Below, piece after piece: positions 24,391 through 33,237 of a stretch of DNA of 50,170 bases (position 1 is the stretch's first letter; the number at the start of each line of letters is the position of its first letter). The notes beneath the pieces were generated by a model, which was not told where the DNA came from, did no database searches, and was given only the letters and a program-made list of their open reading frames with translations. A program made the translations under genes and the position numbers. Source of the DNA: Hyphomonadaceae bacterium. GTDB lineage: Bacteria; Pseudomonadota; Alphaproteobacteria; Caulobacterales; Hyphomonadaceae. The stretch spans positions 1 through 50,170 of the forward strand of contig JANQQC010000056.1 in NCBI GenBank assembly GCA_028285145.1, read 5' to 3'.

Positions 24391-25613
24391 TCAACTGCCG
24401 GAGACGACCGGCAGATGCTCCAGACCCCTGAAGAATGGCAGCGGCCGCCAGGTCACGGGCTCGTCCGCCAAGGCGAGATCAGGGTAGCGCTCGAATATCT
24501 TTTCGAAGGCGCGGCGCGCTTCAATCCGGGCCAGCGGTGCCCCGATACAGATGTGCGATCCACCGCCAAAGGCGACATGCGGCTTCTTCTCGCGGGTGAT
24601 GTTGAAGGTTTCAGGATCTTCGAACACAGCCGGATCGCGGTTCGCCCCATGCAGCGACATGGTCACCACCTGCGATTTGTGCATCGGGCACCCGGCAACC
24701 TCGCGCTCATCTGGCACAACGCGCGAGGTGATTGATACCGGTCCTTCAAACCTCAGCGTCTCCTCCACAGCTGCCGCGGCAAGTGAAGGGTCGGCTTTCA
24801 TTTTTGCGAGTTCCTCAGGATGCGTGAGGAACAGCCACACACCGCTCGCGATCAGGTCGGTCGTTGTGAGGTTGCCGCCAATCAACAGTGAGAGCAGGTT
24901 CGCACGCACTTCAGCATCCGTCAGCGGCGCGCCCGCCTCCTGCACCTGCACCATGTCCGTCACGAGATCGTCGGCCGGCGCTTTGCGGCGCTCGACCATA
25001 AGTTCGTCAAAGTAGAGGCGCAGATACTCCTGCCCTACGAGCATGCGCTTTTCTTCGTCCTCAGAGCGAAACGGGTTGAGCGACAGGATCGCGCCTTCGG
25101 ACCATTCACGGAACTCAGCGGTGCGCGCCTCATCCACGCCCAGTATACGTCCGATCGCAAGAATTGGGATTGGCACCGCGATCTCTGTTACAAGATCAAA
25201 CGGCCCGGTCGCTGGTGCCTGCTCGATCACACCATCCACGAGCGCTTCGATCTCGGGCTTCATGGCATTGATGCGCGCATAAAAGGCTTTGGTCAGCGGC
25301 TGGCGAATACGGGCATGGTCAGGATTGTCCAGAAACAGGATCGAGGGCCCATCATCCTCGGACTCTCCTGACGAGGACATCATACTGAGAAAAGACCCCT
25401 CCTCCGCCTTGTCCGGGCTGCGCGGGATCGTCGGATCGTTGACCGTCGCCCGAACGTCGGCGTGGTTGGATAAAACCCAGCTCTTCATGACCTCGTCACG
25501 AAAGACCGGGCACTCTTCCCGCAGGGTTTTGAGCCGGGGTGAGGATCGATCCGCGCCTCCGGATCGACTGCGGATGTTTCCATGATTGTATTGACTTGGA
25601 CTCTATCGGCCAT
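24391..25613 (-). CDS. Cytochrome P450 with an apparent frameshift near the N-terminus
   Basis: The uninterrupted frame (24391-25488, 365 residues) holds the P450 core: the I-helix segment LLIGGNLTTTDLI, EETLRFEGP (ExxR), and the haem-binding FGGGSHICIG with its Cys near residue 314. It begins abruptly inside the usual N-terminal domain. In-frame codons ahead of that ATG still read PRLKTLREECPVFRDEV, typical P450 sequence without a start. The proper start is at 25613 (GGGAGG site, then MADRVQVN...DPEARIDPH) in another frame. The two join if one C is added to the CCCC run (25536-25539, GGGG on the plus strand), giving 407 residues. This is a recent mutation, phase variation or sequencing error. 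Confidence 0.85.
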
Positions 25614-25676
25614 GCGCGCCTCCCACGCTTTATGGGAAAAGCTTACCCCTCACGCGCGCTGTTGCAAAATCCTGCC

Positions 25677-26198
25677 TTAGAGCGGGGCATCGCTTGCATC
25701 CAAGCCCCAAAGGTGCGCACGCAAGACCCAGCCCGACCGCTGGCCGGCATCGACCTCGCACCAAAGCGCGTCACATCGCTCCAGTTCGACAAGCACGTCT
25801 GGTTTCACGGTGGCAGTTTCGCGCGCGCCTTCTTCAGGCCTTGCGAGCAGGGTCGACTCGCGGCGCACGACCGCTTTGGGGGCCGCACGCAGCATGCGCG
25901 CATGCATCCAGACCTCGTCACCATCCGGATCGCGGACCCGGCGCCAGTCCCGGCTTTCCTTGATAATCAGCACGGGCAGGCCTTCGCGTTCATACCGCCA
26001 GAGAATGGGATGATCGCGGCTAGGGCCGGCGCGTCCGTTGACGGCGGAATAGCGCAAGGTCTCAAAGCGCGGCACGGGCTTTCCCGAGAACTGGCTGATC
26101 ATCGTTGCGCTATCTGCCGCAGCCACGCCCGACAGTCCGATCACCGCTCCCAAAAGACATGTCTTCAACGCTGCAAACACGCGCAACCTCACCATCAT
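25677..26198 (-). CDS. Exported SH3-domain protein
   Basis: A 173-residue protein with a signal peptide (cut near GVAAAD, residue 29) and two bacterial SH3-like repeats. The first contains LRYSAVNGRAGPSRDHPILWRY and DWRRVRDPDGDEVW; the second contains LLARPEEG and CDALWCEVDAGQRSGWV. Such domains bind peptidoglycan or protein ligands in the periplasm. It diverges from the 2-hydroxyacid dehydrogenase gene. Function beyond ligand binding is unknown. Confidence 0.85.
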   Translation of the reverse strand: MMVRLRVFAALKTCLLGAVIGLSGVAAADSATMISQFSGKPVPRFETLRYSAVNGRAGPSRDHPILWRYEREGLPVLIIKESRDWRRVRDPDGDEVWMHARMLRAAPKAVVRRESTLLARPEEGARETATVKPDVLVELERCDALWCEVDAGQRSGWVLRAHLWGLDASDAPL

Positions 26199-26316
26199 TA
26201 TCGTCCCCCAGACGGGTAGGATCGCTCAACATGATGAATCGGCTGTAAAATCTCCTCATTGGCGTTCGGCGTTCGCTTTGCTAAGCGCAGGTGTCACCGC
26301 ATTACTGAGAGGTCCC

Positions 26317-27306
26317 ATGACGTCGAATCCGAAGCTGAAAGTCGTCGTCACGCGCAAACTGCCGGATCCGGTTGAGTTGCGCCTGAAAGAGCTTTTCGAC
26401 GCCGAGCTCAATGATGACGACCATGCCTTCTCCCAGGACGAACTCGCCGATGCAATCGGCCGCGCGGATGTGCTTGTCCCGACCGTAACCGACCAATTGG
26501 ACGGCCGGGTCATTGCGCGCGCAGGCTCATCGATGAAGCTGATCGCCCAGTTCGGCGCGGGCGTGGACAATATTGACGTGCAAAGCGCCGTGCAGCGCGG
26601 CATCACGGTCACCAATACGCCCGGCGTCCTTACCGACGATACGGCTGATGTGGCCATGGCCCTGATCTTGGCCGTACCCCGCCGACTGCACGAAGGTGTG
26701 CAGGTCATGGAGTCGGGCGGTTTTGAAGGGTGGAGCCCGACATGGATGATGGGCCGTCGCATCGCCGGCAAGCGCCTCGGAATCATCGGGATGGGCCGGA
26801 TCGGTCAGGCCGTTGCCCGCCGCGCCAAGGCGTTCGGCCTGCAGATTCACTATCACAACCGCAAGCCTGTCAGCCCCCGCACCGAAGAATTGCTGGAAGC
26901 AACCTACTGGGACAGCCTCGACCAGATGCTCTCCCGGATGGACATCATTTCGATCAACTGTCCGCACACACCGGCAACATTCCACCTCCTGAATTCGCGG
27001 CGGCTCGAACTGCTCAAACCAGAAGCCTTCATCGTAAATACGGCTCGCGGCGAGGTGATTGACGAGAACGCGCTCGCCCGCGCCATTCGCGATGGCAAGA
27101 TTGCCGGGGCTGGCCTCGACGTTTTTGAGCGCGAACCCGCGGTGAACAAGAATCTGGTCAACCTGCCCAATGTCCTGCTGCTCCCGCATATGGGTTCAGC
27201 AACTCTGGAGGGCCGGGTCGAGATGGGTGAGAAGGTCATCATCAACATCAAGACCTTCGCCGACGGTCACAAACCGCCAGACCGCGTCATCCCCGCAATT
27301 CTCTAG
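26317..27306 (+). CDS. D-2-hydroxyacid dehydrogenase
   Basis: A 329-residue NAD(P)-dependent dehydrogenase of the glyoxylate/hydroxypyruvate reductase type. The nucleotide-binding motif is GMGRIG (158-163). The catalytic residues are Arg244 (NTARGEV), Glu273 (FEREP) and His291 (LLPHMGSA). The start at 26317 has AGAGG four bases ahead; an upstream in-frame start lacks one. Its stop shares CTAG with that of the OxyR-like gene (27303-27306). Likely substrates are glyoxylate or hydroxypyruvate, inferred from the family. Confidence 0.9.
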   Translation: MTSNPKLKVVVTRKLPDPVELRLKELFDAELNDDDHAFSQDELADAIGRADVLVPTVTDQLDGRVIARAGSSMKLIAQFGAGVDNIDVQSAVQRGITVTNTPGVLTDDTADVAMALILAVPRRLHEGVQVMESGGFEGWSPTWMMGRRIAGKRLGIIGMGRIGQAVARRAKAFGLQIHYHNRKPVSPRTEELLEATYWDSLDQMLSRMDIISINCPHTPATFHLLNSRRLELLKPEAFIVNTARGEVIDENALARAIRDGKIAGAGLDVFEREPAVNKNLVNLPNVLLLPHMGSATLEGRVEMGEKVIINIKTFADGHKPPDRVIPAIL

Positions 27307-28214
27307 CCGGCCTCCCCCAAAACTTCAGACGCGACAGTTTTCAGCACCGACCCAATGGTCTCGAACTGCTGAGCTAGCGGGGATGTCCGCCGCCAGATCA
27401 GGGAAATCATGCGCGCCGCAAGAGGGTGATCAATCGGCCGCAATGTCAGGTCAGGATCACGCCGCGCTTCGGTCGAGGCATAGAGCGACGGCAGGATTGC
27501 AACGCCGGCACCCATCGCCGCCATTTGCCGGATTGCATCCAGGCTGGTGCCCTGAAACTCCGAACTCACCTGCGCGCGCGAAGTATCAGCGATCTGTTGA
27601 ACGATCAGACTGAACCGATAGCCATATCCCACCGTAAGAAGCTCGCGCCCCTTCAGATCACTTGGCAGCACAGGCCCCTCGCCCGCCAAAGGGTCATCCT
27701 GAGCAGCGCAAATCCAGAACTGCTCCCGGAAGAGCGGCGTATGGCTGGCGTCTGGATGATCCTCTGCCGTTGAGATCACGGTATCGACGGCCCCTTCATT
27801 GAGCGCGGCCTTCAAATCGATTGTCCGGTCCTCGCGCACGCTCATGCGCAGCTCCGGATACTGGGCGTGAAGGCGCTTCACCGCAGTCGGCAGAAGGTAA
27901 GGCCCGATGGATGGCAACACACCGAGCCGGATCCGGCCCGCCATTGTCTTGTTACCATGAACCATCGCTGCCTTGAGGTCTTCCATATGGCTTAGAACGG
28001 CGCGGGCCCGGCGAACGAAATCCTTGCCGAGCGGGGTCGTGATCGCGCCATTTCGTCCACGCTCGAAAAGCTGGACGCCAAGCTGCGCCTCTGCATCGGC
28101 AATCTGTGCCGACAAGCTCGGCTGACTGACATTCATGCGCGCGGCAGCATCGCCAAACCGGCCCGTCTCAGCCACGGCAACCACATATTGAAGCTGTCGG
28201 AGAGTGGGTCTCAT
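27303..28214 (-). CDS. OxyR-like LysR regulator lacking the redox cysteines
   Basis: A 303-residue LysR-type regulator. The N-terminal winged HTH is LRQLQYVVAVAETGRFGDAAARM (first half) with SQPSLSAQIADAE. The effector domain is OxyR-like (PSIGPYLLP, GTSLDAIRQMAAMGAGVAILP). At the positions of E. coli Cys199 and Cys208 it has Arg200 and Ala209; its only Cys is at 169. It should not form the OxyR disulphide. A near-perfect ATAG-N7-CTAT operator sits directly before its start codon, and a small ORF diverges from it. Confidence 0.88.
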   Translation of the reverse strand: MRPTLRQLQYVVAVAETGRFGDAAARMNVSQPSLSAQIADAEAQLGVQLFERGRNGAITTPLGKDFVRRARAVLSHMEDLKAAMVHGNKTMAGRIRLGVLPSIGPYLLPTAVKRLHAQYPELRMSVREDRTIDLKAALNEGAVDTVISTAEDHPDASHTPLFREQFWICAAQDDPLAGEGPVLPSDLKGRELLTVGYGYRFSLIVQQIADTSRAQVSSEFQGTSLDAIRQMAAMGAGVAILPSLYASTEARRDPDLTLRPIDHPLAARMISLIWRRTSPLAQQFETIGSVLKTVASEVLGEAG

Positions 28215-28217
28215 TTG

Positions 28218-28254
28218 ATAGCTTTATCCTATAATAATCGAATAATCTTTCGAT
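28218..28254. promoter_or_regulatory. OxyR-type operator (ATAG-N7-CTAT)
   Basis: ATAG (28218-28221), seven bases, CTAT (28229-28232), seven bases, then a degenerate second half (GAAT-N7-CGAT, 28240-28254). The spacing equals the OxyR consensus of two ATAG-N7-CTAT units separated by seven bases. It begins three bases upstream of the LysR start codon and would overlap its ribosome site, fitting autorepression. TATAAT at 28230-28235 on the plus strand may be the -10 of the divergent small ORF. Confidence 0.6.
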
Positions 28255-28313
28255 TGGAATTATGTACGAGGCAGCACGATTTCCACTGCAGGCAAGCAAA
28301 AAAGGAGATCGAA

Positions 28314-28493
28314 ATGTTTCGCCTCACACAGTCCTCGCACTCGCAGAATGGCTTGGAGGCGCTGTTTCGCAAGGGATCGGATAAGACATCCGAGCGCGGC
28401 CAACGCCGCCCCTTAAACGCTCCAGCTGGCGGGTTGGTAAAAAACCGTCGCTTCTGGCGACGCCGCCGCGAGCGCCGTTACTCGCCCGCCTGA
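28314..28493 (+). CDS. Small arginine-rich protein divergent from the OxyR-like gene
   Basis: A 59-residue protein with a very strong ribosome site (AAGGAGA five bases before the ATG). It is strongly basic, with a C-terminal run of Arg (residues of about 45-55, ending RRYSPA) and no membrane segment. I recognise no family. Its start lies 60 bases from the OxyR-type operator, so it is a likely target of the neighbouring regulator. It could bind nucleic acid, or be an Arg-rich degron or adaptor; nothing in the sequence decides. Confidence 0.6.
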   Translation: MFRLTQSSHSQNGLEALFRKGSDKTSERGQRRPLNAPAGGLVKNRRFWRRRRERRYSPA

Positions 28494-28641
28494 TCTGTAC
28501 AATCAGACGGGTCCCGAAGTCCCGCAAAAGAAGCGGTAACGCCCCTCTCCCGCAGCCCGTCCCTCTCCTGGGTGTGCGGACAACGCTTCCAAGCGGGGCT
28601 TCGGACTTTCCTTCCTCCCTATCACTCGAAAGCTTCTTACC

Positions 28642-28830
28642 ATGTTCTGGCTCTCAGACACATATTTCGACCTTGCACCGATGCCTCGCGACAAGCGCAC
28701 CGAAGCCGATATGCGCCTTCAGACCGCCGACAAGGATCCACAAGAGTCAGATACCGGCCCGAAATACTGGGACGCTCTCGCCCGATGGGAACAAGACAGC
28801 TGGGTCTCGGCCCCGCCACGCGCGGCCTAA
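28642..28830 (+). CDS. Small acidic hypothetical protein
   Basis: A 62-residue ORF, rich in Asp, Glu and Trp (for example KYWDALARWEQDSW). Third codon positions are GC-rich like real genes here, but the ribosome site is weak. It lies between the small basic ORF and the metallo-beta-lactamase-fold gene. No family is recognised. Codon pattern is the main argument that it is real. Confidence 0.42.
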   Translation: MFWLSDTYFDLAPMPRDKRTEADMRLQTADKDPQESDTGPKYWDALARWEQDSWVSAPPRAA

Positions 28831-28938
28831 GCCCTCAGCCGCGAATGCAGCACTAGCTTCGGCTCCCCTTCAACGAACCGAGACTGGCCTCCTCCCGCAA
28901 TTGGCGTAGTCTCAAGGTGACGTTGAAGGGGAAGTCGT

Positions 28939-29880
28939 ATGATCCGCAGCACCAGCAGCCTTGCCGTTCTGGCATTTTCCTGTGCGCCGATAACCAGCGC
29001 GCATGGCGCACCCAGCCTTCCGCTCACCCAGCAGGCTGCGCCAGCCACCGTCGTGACAAGCCAGGATCTGGGCGACGGCCTGCATATGCTGCAGAGCCGC
29101 GGCGGCAACATCGGTCTGCTCACCGGCCCTGATGGCGCGTTCGTCATCGACAGCCAATATGCCGACATCGCACCGGCCAATCTTGCCAAAATCGATGAGA
29201 TTGCCGGAGACGCGCCCCGCTTTCTTGTCAACACGCATTGGCATGGCGATCATACCGGCGGAAACGCGGCCTTCGACGCGAGCGGCGCATTGATCATCGC
29301 GCATGACAATGTGCGTGTACGCGTCTCGACCGATCAGTCTCTCAGCATTGGCGGTACGTTGCGCGAGACCCCGGCAAGCGACCCGGCCGCCTGGCCCATT
29401 ATCACCTTCAATGAAGACATGACGCTCCATGTGAACGGGCAGACCGCCCGGCTCATCCATATGCCGAATGCGCACACAGACGGCGATACCCTCGTCTACT
29501 TCGAGGAAGCCGGTGTGCTGCACATGGGCGACGTGATGTTCTCGGGCATGTTCCCCTTCATCGATATCAGCTCGGGCGGGTCCGTTGATGGCTACATCGC
29601 GGCGCTCGATGGGGCTTATGAGATGATCAATGACGACACCCGCGTCATACCGGGTCACGGGCCGCTGTCGACGCGCGAGGACATCAAGGCCCTGGCTGAC
29701 ATGTTGCGAGGAGCCCGAGCCGCTGTTCAAGCCGAGATCGACGCCGGCAAGTCGCTCGATGAAACACTGGCCGCCGCCCCGCTGACTCCCTGGGTGGAAG
29801 ACTGGGCGACCGCGTTCATGACCGAACCGATCTTCACGACCATTCTCTACGAGGATCTGTCATCGGCCGGTGCCAGCTAG
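28939..29880 (+). CDS. Exported metallo-beta-lactamase-fold hydrolase
   Basis: A 313-residue protein with a signal peptide (about residues 1-23) and the MBL fold. The metal motif HWHGDHTGG places His100, His102, Asp104 and His105; further ligands are in PNAHTDGDTLV, HMGDVMFSG (Asp) and VIPGHGP (His). It is of the quinoprotein-relay SoxH-like or general MBL-hydrolase type rather than a classical beta-lactamase. AGGGGAA stands before the ATG. The substrate is unknown. It converges with the alpha/beta hydrolase gene. Confidence 0.9.
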   Translation: MIRSTSSLAVLAFSCAPITSAHGAPSLPLTQQAAPATVVTSQDLGDGLHMLQSRGGNIGLLTGPDGAFVIDSQYADIAPANLAKIDEIAGDAPRFLVNTHWHGDHTGGNAAFDASGALIIAHDNVRVRVSTDQSLSIGGTLRETPASDPAAWPIITFNEDMTLHVNGQTARLIHMPNAHTDGDTLVYFEEAGVLHMGDVMFSGMFPFIDISSGGSVDGYIAALDGAYEMINDDTRVIPGHGPLSTREDIKALADMLRGARAAVQAEIDAGKSLDETLAAAPLTPWVEDWATAFMTEPIFTTILYEDLSSAGAS

Positions 29881-29884
29881 GGCG

Positions 29885-30919
29885 TCACGGCGGGGAGCCT
29901 TCACTCGACGTCGACGCGTCCAGCGCAAGCACCTGCGCTGGCTCTCCGGCATAGATGTCGCTCAGGAAGACACGGATATGATTTGCGACGCGGTCTGGCG
30001 CTTCCTCATGCGGGAGGTGGCCAATGCCCTCATAGATCTCAAGCCGGGCGTCAGGGATCGACTCGGCAAACCGCTCACCGCCACTGACGGGGACCACTGC
30101 ATCCACATCGCCATGAATGATGAGGGTCGGCGCATCAATGCCGGCCATCAATTCTGCACTGGCCTCCCGCCGGCCAGAGTCTGGAGCGGTCAACGCCAGC
30201 AGAGCGGCACGATGCCCCGGCGCGCGCGACAGCGCTGCATATCGCGCTGCCATCTCTTCTGTCGCCAGCGACGGATCACCGAAGGAGCGCTCCAGTCCGG
30301 ACTGCACGAGGCTCGACATGTCGAGATCCTTGATCACATTTCGCGCCAGCGGATTTGAGATCAGCCGGAAGATCAGCGGACGATCGGTCTCATCGGCATC
30401 CAGCCGCGGCCAGCCCGACGCGCCGATCAGCACAAGCCCCTCCAGTTGGTCTCCATTGGCCAGAGCATAGTTCCAGCTGGCCGCGCCACCCATGGAGCTT
30501 CCAACCAGCGCAAACTCCTCCACGCCGAGCGCGCCGGTCACGTCCTCAATGTAATCAACAAAGCCACTGATCGAGACGGTCGCCTCGTCGAAGCCGCGTG
30601 TCAGCCCGTGGCCCGGCAGATCAATGCTGATCACGCGGTAATCGCTGGACAGGCGTTCGCTGAGCGGCAGCCATGTGTGCAGCGAGGCCGCAAATCCATG
30701 AATCAGAACCACAGCCGGGGCATCTCGCGGTCCGACATCGCGATAGTGGGCGTTGTAGCCGGTCTCGAGAGACATGAACTGCGAGTCCTGAAGCGCATAG
30801 GCCGCTTCCAGGGTCTCAAAGGAAATGTCGGGGCGGCGGAGCGATAGCCACCCAGCCGCCAGAATGGCGATGACTGTCAGCAGAACGGCTAGAAAGCGTC
30901 TGAACACCTGACCTTGCAC
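29885..30919 (-). CDS. Membrane-anchored alpha/beta hydrolase
   Basis: A 344-residue hydrolase with an N-terminal membrane anchor (about residues 8-26). The oxyanion motif is HGFAAS, the nucleophile elbow GSSMGG (Ser142), the acid Asp in HGDVDAVVP, and the catalytic His in GIGHLPHEEAP. It resembles esterases and C-C hydrolases of the haloalkane dehalogenase/epoxide hydrolase branch. The start is GTG; another GTG four codons later has an AAGG site and is equally possible. The substrate is unknown. Confidence 0.87.
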   Translation of the reverse strand: MQGQVFRRFLAVLLTVIAILAAGWLSLRRPDISFETLEAAYALQDSQFMSLETGYNAHYRDVGPRDAPAVVLIHGFAASLHTWLPLSERLSSDYRVISIDLPGHGLTRGFDEATVSISGFVDYIEDVTGALGVEEFALVGSSMGGAASWNYALANGDQLEGLVLIGASGWPRLDADETDRPLIFRLISNPLARNVIKDLDMSSLVQSGLERSFGDPSLATEEMAARYAALSRAPGHRAALLALTAPDSGRREASAELMAGIDAPTLIIHGDVDAVVPVSGGERFAESIPDARLEIYEGIGHLPHEEAPDRVANHIRVFLSDIYAGEPAQVLALDASTSSEGSPP

Positions 30920-30983
30920 CTCGACCGTGAACTAAACTCACTGTCGTAAAAGCTTCAAAGAGCAAGCCTGTCAAAGGAAAGTT

Positions 30984-31727
30984 TCACGTGCCACAGATGG
31001 GGCAGTCCGCTGCCTGTCGAAGGCGCACGGTGCGCCCTTCGCCGGTGAGGCCATCGAGGATCCAGATAGCACCCGACAGGACCGGCCCGGCCCCCGTAAT
31101 GGCCTTGATGGCCTCCAGCGCCATCCGCGCCGCCACAAGGCCCGTAACGGGACCAACGACGCCCACATCCTCGCAGGCCTCAACTTCCGGCGGTTCCTCC
31201 GGAACAAAACACTGATAGCAGGGGCTGTCCTCGAACAGCCCCGACTCAAACAGGGAAACCTGCCCTGACCATCGCGACGCCGCGCCGGAGACGAGCCTGC
31301 GCCCCGTCCGATGCGCAGCCGCATTCAGCAGGAAACGTGTCGGATAATTGTCGCTGGCATCGATCAGCACATCGCCAGACAGCGGCGTATGCGCACCGAA
31401 ACGCTCAGCGCGCGGTTCCACCTGCAGACGGCCATTCATCGCCTCCAGGCGGGCCGCCAGCACATCAACCTTGGCCTTCCCGATGTCGGCTTCTGTGAAC
31501 TGCACCTGCCGCTGAAGGTTGGACAGCTCGACCTTGTCATCGTCCCAGAGCTCTACGGCCCCAATGCCTGCCGCGGCGAGATACATCGCGCACGGCCCGC
31601 CAAGTGCCCCTGCCCCGACAATCGAGACCGACGCCTCTTTCAAGGCTTGCACGCCGGGCCCGCCAATCTCTTTCAGCATGATGTGGCGCGCGTGCCGGTC
31701 GAGTTCTTCCCGGGTCAACGCCATCAT
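30984..31727 (-). CDS. HesA/MoeB/ThiF-family E1-like adenylyltransferase
   Basis: A 247-residue E1-like enzyme that would adenylate the C-terminus of a ubiquitin-like sulfur carrier (MoaD or ThiS). The ATP loop GAGALGG spans 38-44. Zinc ligands are CYQC (170, 173) and CPIC (242, 245), and the conserved Cys185 lies in ACEDVGVVGPV. There is no rhodanese domain. It is the third gene of the scoA-scoB unit, with its ribosome site at the scoB stop codon; the second ATG (31724) is better spaced from AGGGG. No carrier protein gene lies nearby. Confidence 0.9.
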   Translation of the reverse strand: MMALTREELDRHARHIMLKEIGGPGVQALKEASVSIVGAGALGGPCAMYLAAAGIGAVELWDDDKVELSNLQRQVQFTEADIGKAKVDVLAARLEAMNGRLQVEPRAERFGAHTPLSGDVLIDASDNYPTRFLLNAAAHRTGRRLVSGAASRWSGQVSLFESGLFEDSPCYQCFVPEEPPEVEACEDVGVVGPVTGLVAARMALEAIKAITGAGPVLSGAIWILDGLTGEGRTVRLRQAADCPICGT

Positions 31728-31733
31728 CGTCCC

Positions 31734-32363
31734 CTAATCGACCAATGTCGCTTCGGTTTTGGCGCGGACCTCGTCCATGTCGACCTCTGACGCAAGCTCA
31801 ATCACTTTCAAGCCGCCATCGACCACGTCGAACACACCAAGATCGGTGATGATCCGGTCAACCACCGCCTTGCCCGTCAGCGGCAGCGTGCACGTTTTCA
31901 GAAGCTTCGGCGCACCGGCCTTGGAGGTGTGATCGGTGATGACGACAATACGCTGCACGCCAGCCACCAGATCCATCGCACCACCCATGCCTTTGACGAG
32001 CTTGCCGGGGATCATCCAGTTGGCGAGATCGCCATTCTCGGCAACTTCCATCGCGCCGAGGATCGCAAGATTGATGTGCCCGCCACGGATCATGGAGAAG
32101 CTTGTGGAGGAGGAAAAGAAGGATGACCGGTTCAGCGTGGTGATCGTCTGCTTGCCGGCATTGATCAGGTCCGGGTCTTCCTCGCCCTCGAACGGGAACG
32201 GTCCCATGCCAAGCATCCCGTTTTCCGATTGCAGCGTTACATCCACGCCATCGGGAATGTAGTTCGAGACCAGCGTCGGGATGCCAATACCGAGATTGAC
32301 ATAGAAGCCGTCTTCCAGCTCCTGCGCCGCGCGCTCAGCCATGTCATTTCGTGTCCAGGGCAT
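31734..32363 (-). CDS. scoB: 3-oxoacid CoA-transferase subunit B
   Basis: A 209-residue beta subunit. The catalytic Glu is in the QSENGMLG motif, with [14 protein letters not shown] and [11 protein letters not shown] as family signatures. With ScoA it moves CoA from succinyl-CoA to acetoacetate or another 3-oxoacid, in ketone-body or branched-chain catabolism. It follows scoA after two bases with a GGAGG site, and precedes the E1-like gene. Length is normal. Confidence 0.95.
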   Translation of the reverse strand: MPWTRNDMAERAAQELEDGFYVNLGIGIPTLVSNYIPDGVDVTLQSENGMLGMGPFPFEGEEDPDLINAGKQTITTLNRSSFFSSSTSFSMIRGGHINLAILGAMEVAENGDLANWMIPGKLVKGMGGAMDLVAGVQRIVVITDHTSKAGAPKLLKTCTLPLTGKAVVDRIITDLGVFDVVDGGLKVIELASEVDMDEVRAKTEATLVD

Positions 32364-32365
32364 GA

Positions 32366-33073
32366 TCAGGCCTCCTCGCGCTTGCGGGTTGTCACTTGTT
32401 CGATCCGCTTCTCATGCTCGCCCTGAAGGATGCGCTGCACGAAGATGCCGGGCGTATGGATATGGTCGGGGTCCAGCGTGCCGACCGGCACGATTTCCTC
32501 AACCTCCGCAACGGTAACCTTGCCCGCCGTCGCCATCTCAGGATTGAAGTTCATCGCGGTGTGCCGGTAGACGAGATTGCCCTGCGTATCGCCTTTCCAG
32601 GCTTTGACGATGGACAGGTCCGCGCGCAGGCCGGTCTCCATGATGTAGGTCTCGCCATCGAACTCCTTGTGTTCCTTGCCCTCGGCAATGACAGTCCCAG
32701 CACCGGTCTTGGTGTAGAAACCGGGAATGCCCGCGCCCCCGGCACGGCACCGCTCAGCCAGCGTGCCTTGCGGATTGAACTCGAGCTCCAGCTCGCCTGA
32801 CAGGTACTGGCGCTCGAACTCCTTGTTCTCCCCGACATAGGAAGAAACCATCTTCCGGATCTGGCGTGTCTCCAGCAGCAGGCCGAGGCCGAATCCATCA
32901 ACGCCAGCATTGTTCGAGATCACTGTCAGATCCTTCACGCCACTTTTCACCAGCGCAGCAATGCTGAGCTCGGGAATGCCGCAAAGCCCGAAGCCGCCCG
33001 ACATCACGGTCATGCCATCAAAAGTCAGGCCATCGAGCGCGGCCTCCGCCGTGTCATAAATCTTGTTCGCCAT
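32366..33073 (-). CDS. scoA: 3-oxoacid CoA-transferase subunit A
   Basis: A 235-residue alpha subunit. It carries the Gly-rich [25 protein letters not shown] and the [12 protein letters not shown] segment of the ScoA family. The start at 33073 ([13 protein letters not shown]) has AAGG eight bases upstream; a longer frame adds a basic leader with no site. It is the first gene of the scoA-scoB-E1 unit. The promoter lies in the 164-base gap shared with the divergent kinase-like gene. Confidence 0.95.
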   Translation of the reverse strand: MANKIYDTAEAALDGLTFDGMTVMSGGFGLCGIPELSIAALVKSGVKDLTVISNNAGVDGFGLGLLLETRQIRKMVSSYVGENKEFERQYLSGELELEFNPQGTLAERCRAGGAGIPGFYTKTGAGTVIAEGKEHKEFDGETYIMETGLRADLSIVKAWKGDTQGNLVYRHTAMNFNPEMATAGKVTVAEVEEIVPVGTLDPDHIHTPGIFVQRILQGEHEKRIEQVTTRKREEA

Positions 33074-33237
33074 GGAGCGCCTTTTCTCACCAAACCGGGT
33101 GGCGCGGTTTCCCACGCGTCATGTTCCCGCTTGTATCCAATCGGCGCGCCTGTGCAACTACCGACCCCGCAGACAATCAGGGCGACACAGACTACGCTCA
33201 AGATTGCGGCAGGCCGGGCAGTATCGGGAACAACCCA

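Noticed and set aside
17157-26245. GAATCGGCTGT shared by the gcrA region and the 26.2 kb gap
   Set aside because: An 11-base match between two places in 50 kb is expected by chance.
27303-28214. Calling the LysR protein OxyR
   Set aside because: The two redox cysteines are replaced, so peroxide sensing by the OxyR mechanism is not supported.
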